DNA from: Pantoea sp050157905
GTDB taxonomy: Bacteria; Pseudomonadota; Gammaproteobacteria; Enterobacterales; Enterobacteriaceae
DNA: 64,000 nt
Reading direction: 5' to 3'
NCBI RefSeq assembly: GCF_050157905.1
Contig: NZ_JBKIWZ010000001.1
Coordinates: 62,001-126,000 of the forward strand
Below are positions 27,045 through 36,510 of this stretch, in pieces. The first letter of the stretch is position 1. Each line of letters begins with the position of its first letter. Both the position numbers and the translations under genes were made by a program. The notes under the pieces are model-generated. The model was not told the origin of the DNA, ran no database searches, and worked only from the letters and a program-made list of their open reading frames with translations.

Positions 27045-28361
27045 ATGGCTGACTATCGGGGTAGAAAAGTTGTCATCATCGGGCTGGGCCTGACCGGGCT
27101 CTCCTGTGTTGATTTCTTTTTAGCGCAGGGCGTGACGCCTCGCGTGATGGACACCCGTGTCTCGCCGCCGGGGCTGGATAAACTGCCCGGACAGGTTGAA
27201 CGCCATCTGGGCGGGATCAATGGCGACTGGCTGCTGGCCGCCGACCTGATCGTGGCCAGCCCGGGCATCGCGCTGGCGCACCCGATTCTCAGCGAAGCGG
27301 TCGACGCCGGTATCGAAATCGTTGGCGACATCGAGCTGTTCTGCCGCGAGGCGCAGGCGCCGATCATCGCCATTACCGGCTCCAACGGCAAAAGCACCGT
27401 GACTACGCTGGTCGGCGAGATGGCGAAAGCCGCGGGCTGGCAGGTGGGTGTCGGTGGCAACATTGGCCTGCCCGCGCTGAGTCTGCTGCAGTCTCCGGCA
27501 CAGCTCTATGTGCTGGAACTCTCCAGTTTCCAGCTGGAAACCACTTACAGTCTCAAAGCCGCGGCGGCCACCGTGCTGAACGTCAGCGAAGATCACATGG
27601 ATCGTTATCCGCTGGGTATGCAGCAGTATCGCGCGGCCAAACTGCGCATCTATGAGCATGCGCGGACCTGCGTCGTTAACGCCGATGATGCGCTGACGAT
27701 GCCGGTACGCGGCGCAGATAACCGCTGCATCAGCTTCGGTATCGATTTCGGCGACTACCATCTTAACAAGCAGCAGGGCAGTATCTGGCTGCGGGTGAAG
27801 GGCGAGAAAGTGCTGAACACAGCCGAAATGAAGATGGTGGGACAGCACAACTATGCGAATGCGCTGGCGGCGCTGGCGCTGGCCGATGCGGTCGGTCTGC
27901 CTCGCGCTTCCAGTCTGGCTGCCCTGACGCAATTCGGCGGCCTGGCGCACCGTTTCCAGCTGGTCCATGAACATCAGGGCGTGCGCTGGATTAACGACTC
28001 CAAAGCCACCAACGTCGGCAGCACCGAAGCGGCGCTGAACGGCCTGCAGGTGGAGGGAACCTTATGGCTGCTGATGGGCGGGGACGGAAAGTCTGCTGAC
28101 TTCTCGCCGTTAATCCCCTGGCTGCAGGGCGACCATATCCGCCTCTACTGCTTTGGCCGCGATGGTGATGCGCTGGCGGCACTGCGTCCGGAGATTGCCG
28201 TGCGCACGGAGACGCTGCGTCAGGCGATGGAGCAGATTGCGCCGCAGGTTCGCGCTGGCGACATGGTGCTGCTGTCACCCGCCTGCGCCAGCCTTGACCA
28301 GTTCCGTAACTTTGAGCAGCGCGGTGAGCAGTTTGCGCAACTGGCGAAGGAGCTGAGCTGA
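27045..28361 (+). CDS. murD: UDP-MurNAc-L-alanine:D-glutamate ligase
   Basis: 438 residues, the E. coli length. It adds D-glutamate to UDP-MurNAc-L-Ala. The N-terminal Rossmann-like domain (VVIIGLGLTGLSCVDFF), the ATP loop GSNGKST at about 112-118, and the C-terminal domain with HRFQLV and NDSKATNVGST are all present. It starts 2 bases after mraY, and its stop overlaps the ftsW start by one base. Confidence 0.97.
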   Translation: MADYRGRKVVIIGLGLTGLSCVDFFLAQGVTPRVMDTRVSPPGLDKLPGQVERHLGGINGDWLLAADLIVASPGIALAHPILSEAVDAGIEIVGDIELFCREAQAPIIAITGSNGKSTVTTLVGEMAKAAGWQVGVGGNIGLPALSLLQSPAQLYVLELSSFQLETTYSLKAAAATVLNVSEDHMDRYPLGMQQYRAAKLRIYEHARTCVVNADDALTMPVRGADNRCISFGIDFGDYHLNKQQGSIWLRVKGEKVLNTAEMKMVGQHNYANALAALALADAVGLPRASSLAALTQFGGLAHRFQLVHEHQGVRWINDSKATNVGSTEAALNGLQVEGTLWLLMGGDGKSADFSPLIPWLQGDHIRLYCFGRDGDALAALRPEIAVRTETLRQAMEQIAPQVRAGDMVLLSPACASLDQFRNFEQRGEQFAQLAKELS

Positions 28362-29575
28362 TGCGTATTCCTGGTGCCGGAGTGGCGCAATTTTTTGCCG
28401 GACGCCTGAAAGACTGGGTCATGGGCGCACGCGAGAGCGACGACACGTCGCTGGTGCTCTATGACCGCACGCTGTTATGGCTGACGCTGGGCCTGGCGGT
28501 GATCGGTTTTGTGATGGTGACATCGGCCTCGATGCCGGTCGGTCAGCGTCTCAACGATGACCTGTTCTACTTTGCCAAGCGTGATGCGTTCTATATCGCG
28601 CTGGCCTTTGGTATGGCGCTGGTGACGCTGCGGGTGCCGATGGATTTCTGGCAACGCTACAGCAACGTGATGCTGATGGTGACGGTGGCGATGCTGCTGA
28701 TTGTGCTGGTAGTAGGAAGCTCCGTTAACGGGGCCTCGCGCTGGATCGCGCTGGGACCACTGCGTATTCAGCCTGCTGAACTGTCGAAGCTCTCCCTGTT
28801 CTGCTATCTCGCCAGCTACCTGGTCCGCAAAGTGGAAGAGGTGCGAAACAATTTCTGGGGCTTCTGTAAGCCCATGGGTGTGATGGTGGTGCTGGCAGTC
28901 TTACTGCTGGCGCAGCCCGACCTCGGAACGGTCGTCGTGCTGTTTGTGACGACGCTGGCGATGCTGTTTCTGGCGGGCGCTAAACTGTGGCAGTTCATGG
29001 CCATCATCGGCTCTGGTATTTTCGCGGTGATCCTGCTGATTATCGCTGAACCTTACCGTATGCGTCGTGTGACCTCGTTCTGGAATCCGTGGGAAGATCC
29101 CTTTGGCAGCGGCTATCAGCTGACGCAGTCTCTGATGGCGTTTGGTCGCGGAGAATTCTGGGGCCAGGGGCTGGGTAACTCTGTCCAGAAGCTGGAATAT
29201 CTGCCGGAAGCGCATACCGACTTTATTTTCGCCATCATAGGGGAAGAACTCGGCTACGTCGGTGTGGTATTGGCACTTTTAATGGTATTCTTCGTCGCTT
29301 TTCGTGCGATGTCGATTGGTCGCCGTGCGCTGGAGCTGGATCAGCGTTTTTCCGGCTTTCTGGCCTGTTCGATCGGTGTCTGGTTCAGCTTCCAGGCGCT
29401 GGTTAACGTCGGGGCCGCCGCAGGCATGTTGCCGACTAAAGGTCTGACGTTACCGCTGATCAGTTACGGTGGTTCGAGTCTGATCATCATGTCGACGGCC
29501 ATCGTCTTTTTATTACGCATAGATTATGAAACGCGCCTGGCGAAAGCGCAGGCGTTTACCCGAGGTGGTCGATGA
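28361..29575 (+). CDS. ftsW: Septal peptidoglycan glycosyltransferase FtsW
   Basis: SEDS-family membrane protein of 404 residues (E. coli 414) with about ten helices. It polymerises lipid II at the septum with FtsI. SEDS signatures seen are the glycines and prolines in SWxPLRIQPAELSKLS-type sequence near 135 and the C-terminal GLTLPLISYGGSS near 370. The ATG at 28361 shares a base with the murD stop, and the end overlaps murG by 4 bases. Confidence 0.95.
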   Translation: MRIPGAGVAQFFAGRLKDWVMGARESDDTSLVLYDRTLLWLTLGLAVIGFVMVTSASMPVGQRLNDDLFYFAKRDAFYIALAFGMALVTLRVPMDFWQRYSNVMLMVTVAMLLIVLVVGSSVNGASRWIALGPLRIQPAELSKLSLFCYLASYLVRKVEEVRNNFWGFCKPMGVMVVLAVLLLAQPDLGTVVVLFVTTLAMLFLAGAKLWQFMAIIGSGIFAVILLIIAEPYRMRRVTSFWNPWEDPFGSGYQLTQSLMAFGRGEFWGQGLGNSVQKLEYLPEAHTDFIFAIIGEELGYVGVVLALLMVFFVAFRAMSIGRRALELDQRFSGFLACSIGVWFSFQALVNVGAAAGMLPTKGLTLPLISYGGSSLIIMSTAIVFLLRIDYETRLAKAQAFTRGGR

Positions 29576-30630
29576 GCGGTAAGCGATTGATGGTGATGGC
29601 AGGCGGAACCGGTGGGCATGTCTTTCCCGGTCTGGCTGTCGCCCATCATCTGATGGAACAGGGCTGGGAGGTACGCTGGCTGGGTACGGCCGACCGTATG
29701 GAAGCCGATCTGGTGCCAAAGCATGGCATCGACATCGACTTTATCCGCATCAGCGGATTGCGCGGCAAAGGGCTGAAAGCCCTCCTGCAGGCACCGCTGC
29801 GCATTTTCAATGCATGGCGTCAGGCGCGCCGAATCATGAAAGCCTGGCAGCCGGATGTGGTGCTGGGCATGGGCGGGTATGTTTCTGGCCCGGGCGGTCT
29901 GGCGGCCTGGAGTTGCGGTATTCCGGTCGTGCTGCATGAGCAGAATGGCATCGCCGGACTGACCAACAAATGGCTGTCGAAAATCGCCACCAAAGTGCTG
30001 CAGGCCTTTCCGGGCGCCTTCCCCGCCGCGGACGTGGTCGGGAACCCGGTGCGTACCGATGTCCTGGCGCTGCCACTGCCTGCGCAGCGGATGGCCGATC
30101 GTCATGGCCCCGTGCGGGTGCTGGTGATTGGCGGCAGCCAGGGCGCACGGATACTGAATCAGACCCTGCCGCAGGTCGCGGCACGGGTGGGTGATGAGAT
30201 CACCCTGTGGCATCAGACCGGTAAAGGTGCGCTGCCCGAAACCGAGAAAGCCTATCAGCAGGCCGGTCAGACCCAGCACAAGGTGACCGAGTTTATCGAT
30301 GATATGGCGGCCGCCTACGCCTGGGCAGATCTGGTGGTGTGTCGCTCTGGTGCGTTAACCGTGAGCGAAGTCGCTGCCGCAGGTTTACCGGCGATTTTTG
30401 TGCCGTTTCAGCATAAAGACCGCCAGCAGTACTGGAACGCGCTGCCGCTGGAGAAAGCGGGCGCCGCCAGAATTTTTGAGCAGCCGCAGTTTACTGCGGA
30501 GGCCGTCGCGGATCAGCTCCGCCACTGGGATCGCGCAACACTGCTGACGATGGCTGAACAGGCCCGTCAGGTGGCGATCCCCGATGCGACCGAACGGGTC
30601 GCTCAGGAAGTGGCTCGCGCCGCAAAGTAA
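29572..30630 (+). CDS. murG: Lipid II synthase MurG
   Basis: GT28-family glycosyltransferase of 352 residues that transfers GlcNAc from UDP-GlcNAc to lipid I on the cytoplasmic face of the membrane. The N-terminal glycine loop GGTGGHVFPG is at 11-20, the second G-loop VLGMGGYVSGPGG near 100, and GGSQGARILNQ near 187. It overlaps ftsW by 4 bases and is followed by the only sizeable gap inside the cluster before ftsZ. Confidence 0.97.
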   Translation: MSGKRLMVMAGGTGGHVFPGLAVAHHLMEQGWEVRWLGTADRMEADLVPKHGIDIDFIRISGLRGKGLKALLQAPLRIFNAWRQARRIMKAWQPDVVLGMGGYVSGPGGLAAWSCGIPVVLHEQNGIAGLTNKWLSKIATKVLQAFPGAFPAADVVGNPVRTDVLALPLPAQRMADRHGPVRVLVIGGSQGARILNQTLPQVAARVGDEITLWHQTGKGALPETEKAYQQAGQTQHKVTEFIDDMAAAYAWADLVVCRSGALTVSEVAAAGLPAIFVPFQHKDRQQYWNALPLEKAGAARIFEQPQFTAEAVADQLRHWDRATLLTMAEQARQVAIPDATERVAQEVARAAK

Positions 30631-30637
30631 TCATTCC

Positions 30638-30673
30638 GGTCAGCGTGTCTGACCTGTACCCGGAGCGGGTACA
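30638..30673 (+). repeat. Two abutting perfect hairpins between murG and murC
   Basis: GGTCAG-cgtgt-CTGACC (30638-30654) is followed with no gap by TGTACCCG-gag-CGGGTACA (30655-30673). No T-run follows, so they are not an ordinary terminator. They end 27 bases before the murC ATG. They may act in mRNA processing or translation of murC. Confidence 0.55.
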
Positions 30674-30700
30674 AACTGAAAGAGCAGGTAATTGAGAGCG

Positions 30701-32176
30701 ATGAATACACAACAATTGGCAAAACTGCGTTCTATTGTGCCCGAGATGCGTCGCGTCCGGCACATTCACTTTGTCGGCATCGGTGGTGCGGGCATGGGCG
30801 GTATTGCCGAAGTGTTAGCAAATGAAGGCTACCATATCAGCGGTTCAGATCTGGCCCCGAATCCGGTGACACAGCATCTGACCGGGCTGGGCGCCACCAT
30901 TTATTTTAACCATCGCCCTGAGAACGTGACCGATGCCAGCGTGGTCGTGGTCTCCAGCGCCGTTTCGCAGGACAATCCTGAGCTGGTGGCGGCGCGCGAA
31001 CAGCGTATTCCGGTGATCCGTCGCGCAGAGATGCTGGCTGAGCTGATGCGCTTCCGTCACGGCATCGCCGTTGCCGGAACGCATGGCAAAACCACCACCA
31101 CGGCGATGGTTTCCAGTATTTATGCAGAAGCGGGTCTCGATCCGACCTTCGTCAACGGCGGCCTGGTGAAAGCCGCAGGCACCCATGCCCGCCTGGGTAA
31201 CAGCCGCTATCTGATTGCCGAAGCGGATGAGAGCGATGCGTCGTTCCTGCATCTGCAGCCGATGGTGGCGATTGTGACCAACATCGAAGCCGACCACATG
31301 GACACCTATCAGGGCGACTTCGGGAACCTGAAGCAGACGTTTATTAACTTCCTGCACAACCTGCCGTTTTACGGTCGCGCAGTGATGTGCGTGGATGATG
31401 CAGTGATCCGTGACCTGATCCCGCGCGTGGGACGCCATATCACCACTTATGGTTTCAGCGACGATGCGGATCTGCGTATCGAGAACTATGAGCAGCTGGG
31501 TGCGCAGGGCCATTTCACCCTGATTCGTCAGGATAAAGCGCCGCTGAAGATTACGCTGAACGCGCCGGGCCGTCACAATGCCCTGAACGCGGCCGCCGCT
31601 GTTGCCGTCGCCAGCGAAGAGGGCATCGAAGACAATGCAATCCTGGCCGCGCTGGAGAGTTTCCAGGGCACCGGTCGTCGCTTTGATCTGCTGGGCGAGT
31701 TCCCGACAGAGCCGGTCAATGGTCAGCCAGGCAGCGCGATGCTGGTGGATGATTACGGTCACCATCCCACCGAAGTGGATGCGACGATCAAAGCCGCGCG
31801 CGCAGGCTGGCCGGACAAGAAGCTGGTGATGGTGTTTCAGCCGCACCGCTACAGCCGGACCCGCGACTTGTTTGACGATTTTGCCAACGTGCTGTCGCAT
31901 GTGGATGTGCTGCTGATGCTGGATGTTTACTCTGCCGGTGAAACCGCCATTCCGGGCGCTGACAGCCGTTCGCTGTGCCGCGCGATTCGCAACCGTGGCA
32001 AGGTCGATCCGATTCTGGTTACCGAACATGACGCCCTGCCGGAGATGCTGGCGCCGCTGCTGTCAGGTAACGATCTGATTCTGGTACAGGGTGCCGGTAA
32101 CGTCGGCAAAGTGGCGCGTAAGCTGGCGGAGATCAAACTCCAGCCGGCGCCGGAAGCGGAGGATCGTCATGGCTGA
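30701..32176 (+). CDS. murC: UDP-N-acetylmuramate:L-alanine ligase
   Basis: 491 residues, exactly as in E. coli, from ATG 30701 (MNTQQLAKLRSIVPEMRRV). It performs the first amino acid addition to UDP-MurNAc. HFVGIGGAGMGGIAE near 23, the ATP loop GTHGKTTTT near 121, EADESDASF near 173 and DDYGHHPTE near 350 are seen. The end overlaps ddlB by 8 bases. Confidence 0.97.
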   Translation: MNTQQLAKLRSIVPEMRRVRHIHFVGIGGAGMGGIAEVLANEGYHISGSDLAPNPVTQHLTGLGATIYFNHRPENVTDASVVVVSSAVSQDNPELVAAREQRIPVIRRAEMLAELMRFRHGIAVAGTHGKTTTTAMVSSIYAEAGLDPTFVNGGLVKAAGTHARLGNSRYLIAEADESDASFLHLQPMVAIVTNIEADHMDTYQGDFGNLKQTFINFLHNLPFYGRAVMCVDDAVIRDLIPRVGRHITTYGFSDDADLRIENYEQLGAQGHFTLIRQDKAPLKITLNAPGRHNALNAAAAVAVASEEGIEDNAILAALESFQGTGRRFDLLGEFPTEPVNGQPGSAMLVDDYGHHPTEVDATIKAARAGWPDKKLVMVFQPHRYSRTRDLFDDFANVLSHVDVLLMLDVYSAGETAIPGADSRSLCRAIRNRGKVDPILVTEHDALPEMLAPLLSGNDLILVQGAGNVGKVARKLAEIKLQPAPEAEDRHG

Positions 32177-33089
32177 TAAAGTTGCCGTATTAATGGGCGG
32201 CACCTCGGCAGAGCGCGAGGTTTCGCTGAATTCAGGCCGGGCCGTCGTCGCCGGACTGCGGGAAATGGGCATTGATGCCGAGGGCATCGATACCCGCGAC
32301 GTTTCTGTGCTGACGCTGAAAGAGCAGGGTTTCAGCAAAGTCTTTATCGCGCTGCATGGCCGGGGCGGCGAAGATGGCACGCTGCAGGCCGTACTGGAGT
32401 TTCTGCAACTGCCCTACACCGGCAGCGGCGTGATGGCTTCGGCGGTAACGATGGATAAGCTGCGGACCAAACTGCTGTGGCAGGGACGCGGTTTACCCTC
32501 AGGTCGTTTTGTCTGGCTGACGCGTCAGCAGCATGATGCCGGACTGGATGCTACGTGTCATGCGGACATTGCGGCGCTGGGCTTACCGCTGTTTGTTAAG
32601 CCCGCCTGTGAAGGGTCCAGCGTGGGCATCAGCCGGGTCAATGATCTGAGCGCACTGCCTGCGGCGCTGGAACGGGCGTTTAAGCACGACAACGATGTGC
32701 TGGTTGAGGCGTTTTTAAGCGGTTCGGAATATACCGTGGCGATTGTGGGCGACCGCATCCTGCCGGCCATCGAAATAAAGAGCGCCAGCGAGTTCTATGA
32801 TTATGAAGCAAAATACATTTCTGACGATACTCAGTATCTCTGTCCGGCGGCGTTAAGCGCTGAGCGTGAGGCGGAATTACAGCAGCTGGTGCTCTCTGCC
32901 TGGCGTGCGCTGGGATGCAGCGGCTGGGGTCGTATAGATGTGATGACCGATGGGGCAGGAAACTTCCAGCTTCTGGAGGCGAATACCTCGCCGGGCATGA
33001 CCAGTCACAGCCTGGTACCGATGGCAGCAAAACAGGCGGGCATGAGTTTCCCGCAGCTGGTTGCCCATATTCTGGAGCTGGCCGACTGA
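32169..33089 (+). CDS. ddlB: D-alanine:D-alanine ligase B
   Basis: ATP-grasp enzyme of 306 residues, the E. coli length, supplying D-Ala-D-Ala to MurF. MGGTSAEREVSLNSG at 10-24 and VKPACEGSSVGI near 143 are substrate and ATP sites; LLEANTSPGMTSHS near 268 holds the metal and D-Ala residues. I use ATG 32169 (MADKVAVLMGG), with GGAGG upstream inside murC. Confidence 0.97.
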   Translation: MADKVAVLMGGTSAEREVSLNSGRAVVAGLREMGIDAEGIDTRDVSVLTLKEQGFSKVFIALHGRGGEDGTLQAVLEFLQLPYTGSGVMASAVTMDKLRTKLLWQGRGLPSGRFVWLTRQQHDAGLDATCHADIAALGLPLFVKPACEGSSVGISRVNDLSALPAALERAFKHDNDVLVEAFLSGSEYTVAIVGDRILPAIEIKSASEFYDYEAKYISDDTQYLCPAALSAEREAELQQLVLSAWRALGCSGWGRIDVMTDGAGNFQLLEANTSPGMTSHSLVPMAAKQAGMSFPQLVAHILELAD

Positions 33090-33090
33090 T

Positions 33091-33930
33091 ATGTCACAGG
33101 CGGCAATGAGAGTTCGAAACCGTGAACCGCAGGAGCGTATTCGCACCGGCCGCAGTAACGGAGCCCGACTGTTCGGCATTATTTTTCTGCTGACCGTTAT
33201 CGGGATTATGGTGGCTGGCGGACTGGCCGTGCTGAAGTGGATGAATGATGCGTCCCGGCTGCCGCTGTCAAAGCTGGTGGTGACAGGGCAGACGCACTAC
33301 ACCACGCACGATGATATTCGTCAGGCCATTTTATCGCTGGGCCCGCCTGGCACCTTTATGTCTCAGAACGTGGACATTCTGCAGCAGCAGATTGAGCGGC
33401 TGCCCTGGATTAAGCAGGTCAGCGTACGTAAGCAGTGGCCGGATGAGCTGAAAATCCATCTGGTCGAGTACACGCCAGTGGCGCGCTGGAACGATTTACA
33501 CATGGTGGATGCCGACGGAGTTTCCTTCAGCGTGCCCGCCAGTCATGTCGGCAAAGAGGTCCTGCCGATGTTATATGGGCCGGAAGGGAGCGAGAAAGAG
33601 GTCCTGGCGGGCTATCACAGCATGGATGATGTGCTGAAAGCCCGGAAATTTACGCTGAAGGTGGCGTCGATGACGGCCCGGCGTTCATGGCAGCTGGTTA
33701 CCAGCGATGATATCCGCATCGAACTGGGACGCAGCGACACGATGAAACGACTGAATCGCTTTATTGAGCTCTATCCGGTGCTGCAGCAGCAGGGTCAGAA
33801 CGAGAGCAAACGTATCAGCTACGTGGATTTGCGATACGACTCGGGTGCTTCTGTGGGCTGGACACCGGTCGTGATGGAGCCACAGGACAGTAATCAGCAA
33901 CAGAACCAGGCACAGGCTAAACAACAATGA
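33091..33930 (+). CDS. ftsQ: Cell division protein FtsQ
   Basis: Bitopic divisome protein of 279 residues. It has a cytoplasmic tail, one membrane helix at about 28-50 (LFGIIFLLTVIGIMVAGG), a POTRA domain beginning PLSKLVVTGQTHYT, and a beta domain with SVRKQWPDELKIHLVEY. It recruits FtsL and FtsB. The ATG at 33091 gives MSQAAMRVRN, colinear with the family. It starts 1 base after ddlB and overlaps ftsA by 4 bases. Confidence 0.95.
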   Translation: MSQAAMRVRNREPQERIRTGRSNGARLFGIIFLLTVIGIMVAGGLAVLKWMNDASRLPLSKLVVTGQTHYTTHDDIRQAILSLGPPGTFMSQNVDILQQQIERLPWIKQVSVRKQWPDELKIHLVEYTPVARWNDLHMVDADGVSFSVPASHVGKEVLPMLYGPEGSEKEVLAGYHSMDDVLKARKFTLKVASMTARRSWQLVTSDDIRIELGRSDTMKRLNRFIELYPVLQQQGQNESKRISYVDLRYDSGASVGWTPVVMEPQDSNQQQNQAQAKQQ

Positions 33931-35183
33931 TCAAGGCAACGGACAGAAAACTGGTAGTTGGACTCGAAATCGGCACTGCGAAGGTTGCCGCCCTGGTTGG
34001 GGAAATTCTGCCCGATGGTATGGTCAACATTATTGGGGTGGGCAGCTGCCCGTCCCGTGGTATGGATAAAGGTGGCGTAAACGACCTTGAGTCGGTGGTG
34101 AAATGCGTTCAGCGCGCCATCGACCAGGCTGAGCTGATGGCGGACTGCCAGATCTCCTCCGTCTACCTTGCTTTATCGGGCAAACATATCAGTTGTCAGA
34201 ACGAAATCGGGATGGTTCCGATTTCCGAAGAGGAAGTGACCCAGGATGATGTGGAGAACGTTGTCCATACCGCGAAGTCGGTTCGTGTGCGCGACGAACA
34301 TCGCATCCTGCACGTCATTCCTCAGGAGTACGCCATCGACTACCAGGAAGGGATCAAAAACCCTGTGGGTCTGTCTGGCGTGCGTATGCAGGCGAAAGTG
34401 CATCTGATCACCTGTCACAACGACATGGCGAAAAACATCGTTAAAGCCGTTGAGCGTTGCGGACTGAAAGTGGACCAGCTGATTTTTGCCGGTCTTGCCT
34501 CCAGTTTTGCCGTACTGACTGAAGATGAACGTGAGCTGGGCGTGTGTGTTGTCGACATTGGTGGCGGTACAATGGACATTGCCGTATATACCGGCGGCGC
34601 TTTGCGGCACACTAAGGTGATTCCGTATGCAGGTAACGTCGTGACCAGCGACATCGCCTATGCGTTTGGTACACCGCCGACGGATGCTGAAGCGATCAAA
34701 GTGCGCCATGGCTGCGCGCTGGGCTCGATTGTCGGTAAAGATGAGAACGTTGAAGTGCCAAGCGTGGGCGGACGTCCACCGCGCAGTCTGCAGCGCCAGA
34801 CGCTGGCCGAAGTGATTGAGCCGCGTTACACCGAACTTTTGAATCTGGTCAACGACGAGATTCTGCAGTTACAGGAACAACTGCGTCAGCAGGGCGTGAA
34901 GCATCACCTGGCCGCAGGCATTGTCCTGACCGGGGGAGCCGCGCAAATCGAAGGACTGGCGGCCTGTGCGCAACGCGTATTCCATACGCAGGTGCGTATC
35001 GGACAGCCGCTGAATATTACCGGCCTGACTGACTATGCGCAGGAATCGTACTACTCCACCGCGGTGGGACTGCTGCACTACGGTAAAGAGTCGCATCTGA
35101 ACGGTGATGCAGAGACCGAAAAACGTGTCTCAGTAGGCAACTGGTTCAAGCGTATTAACAGTTGGCTAAAAAAAGAGTTTTAA
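33927..35183 (+). CDS. ftsA: Cell division protein FtsA
   Basis: Actin-like ATPase of 418 residues that tethers FtsZ to the membrane. ATP-binding motifs are VGLEIGTAKVAALVGE near 11 and VVDIGGGTMDIAVY near 208. The C-terminal amphipathic membrane anchor WFKRINSWLKKEF is intact. The start overlaps ftsQ (ATGA). Confidence 0.97.
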   Translation: MIKATDRKLVVGLEIGTAKVAALVGEILPDGMVNIIGVGSCPSRGMDKGGVNDLESVVKCVQRAIDQAELMADCQISSVYLALSGKHISCQNEIGMVPISEEEVTQDDVENVVHTAKSVRVRDEHRILHVIPQEYAIDYQEGIKNPVGLSGVRMQAKVHLITCHNDMAKNIVKAVERCGLKVDQLIFAGLASSFAVLTEDERELGVCVVDIGGGTMDIAVYTGGALRHTKVIPYAGNVVTSDIAYAFGTPPTDAEAIKVRHGCALGSIVGKDENVEVPSVGGRPPRSLQRQTLAEVIEPRYTELLNLVNDEILQLQEQLRQQGVKHHLAAGIVLTGGAAQIEGLAACAQRVFHTQVRIGQPLNITGLTDYAQESYYSTAVGLLHYGKESHLNGDAETEKRVSVGNWFKRINSWLKKEF

Positions 35184-35254
35184 TTTTTGTGAAAGGGGAT
35201 CATGCTGTTTTCTTTTGTGATCTCCAGGCGACAGGCACATAACGGAGAGAAATC

Positions 35255-36409
35255 ATGTTTGAACCTATGGAATTAACCAACGACGCGGTGATTAAAGTCA
35301 TCGGCGTCGGTGGCGGCGGCGGTAACGCCGTAGAGCACATGGTACGCGAGCGTATCGAAGGTGTGGAATTCTTTGCTGTGAATACCGACGCGCAAGCGCT
35401 GCGTAAAACAGCTGTCGGCCAGACTATCCAGATCGGTAACAACATTACCAAGGGTCTGGGTGCGGGTGCGAACCCGGAAGTGGGCCGTAACTCTGCAGAA
35501 GAAGATCGCGAAGCACTGCGTTCTGCGCTGGAAGGGGCAGACATGGTGTTCATCGCAGCCGGCATGGGCGGCGGTACCGGAACCGGTGCAGCGCCTGTGG
35601 TTGCTGAAGTGGCTAAGGATCTGGGTATCCTGACGGTGGCTGTCGTCACCAAGCCGTTCAACTTCGAAGGCAAAAAACGCATGGCGTTTGCCGAGCAGGG
35701 GATTGCTGAACTCTCTAAGCATGTCGATTCACTGATTACCATTCCAAACGACAAGCTGCTGAAAGTGCTGGGTCGTGGCATCTCTCTGCTGGATGCATTT
35801 GGCGCGGCGAACGACGTGCTGAAAGGCGCTGTTCAGGGTATTGCCGAGCTGATCACCCGTCCGGGCCTGATGAACGTCGACTTTGCTGACGTGCGCACTG
35901 TCATGTCCGAAATGGGCTATGCGATGATGGGTTCCGGCGTTGCATGCGGTGAAGATCGTGCAGAAGAAGCGGCTGAAATGGCGATCTCAAGCCCACTGCT
36001 GGAAGATATCGATCTCTCTGGCGCACGCGGCGTGCTGGTCAACATTACCGCGGGCTTCGACCTGCGTCTGGATGAGTTCGAAACCGTGGGTAACACCATC
36101 CGCGCCTTCGCGTCTGATAACGCGACCGTCGTGATTGGTACCTCACTGGATCCGGAAATGAATGACGAACTGCGCGTCACCGTCGTGGCAACCGGTATCG
36201 GCATGGACAAGCGTCCTGAAATCACGCTGGTGACTAACAAGCCAGCCAGCCAGCCTGTAATGGATCATCGCTATCAGCAGCACGGTATGTCACCGTTGCC
36301 GCAGGAGCAGAAACCGGCGGCTAAAGTGGTTAACGATCAGCCAGCACCGTCGAATAAAGAGCCCGATTATCTTGATATCCCGGCCTTTTTACGTAAGCAG
36401 GCCGATTAG
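35255..36409 (+). CDS. ftsZ: Cell division protein FtsZ
   Basis: Tubulin-like GTPase of 384 residues that forms the Z ring. GVGGGGGNAVEHM near 18 and the GTP signature GMGGGTGTGAAP near 105 are present, along with NVDFADV for the T7 loop. The C-terminal peptide PDYLDIPAFLRKQAD, which binds FtsA, ZipA and others, is conserved after a Gln/Pro-rich linker. A 71-base gap and a GGAGAG ribosome site precede it; other promoters probably lie inside ftsQ and ftsA. Confidence 0.98.
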   Translation: MFEPMELTNDAVIKVIGVGGGGGNAVEHMVRERIEGVEFFAVNTDAQALRKTAVGQTIQIGNNITKGLGAGANPEVGRNSAEEDREALRSALEGADMVFIAAGMGGGTGTGAAPVVAEVAKDLGILTVAVVTKPFNFEGKKRMAFAEQGIAELSKHVDSLITIPNDKLLKVLGRGISLLDAFGAANDVLKGAVQGIAELITRPGLMNVDFADVRTVMSEMGYAMMGSGVACGEDRAEEAAEMAISSPLLEDIDLSGARGVLVNITAGFDLRLDEFETVGNTIRAFASDNATVVIGTSLDPEMNDELRVTVVATGIGMDKRPEITLVTNKPASQPVMDHRYQQHGMSPLPQEQKPAAKVVNDQPAPSNKEPDYLDIPAFLRKQAD

Positions 36410-36470
36410 GATTAACCCTATAATTGGGATTCTCCGCTCTTTGTGCTAAAGTGTCTGCCCGCTGGTAAAG

Positions 36471-36476
36471 TATACT
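36471..36476 (+). promoter_or_regulatory. Possible -10 element upstream of lpxC
   Basis: TATACT (5 of 6 to consensus) lies 35 bases before the lpxC ATG in the 101-base ftsZ-lpxC gap. No good -35 is visible 17-18 bases upstream. lpxC has its own promoter in E. coli. Confidence 0.35.
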
Positions 36477-36510
36477 GGCGGTCGGAAAGGTGATACTGCG
36501 AGATAATGCG

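Noticed and set aside
30845..32029. 394-codon minus-strand frame opposite murC
   Set aside because: Shadow of murC; the composition is rich in His, Gln and Arg as expected from the complementary frame of a real gene.
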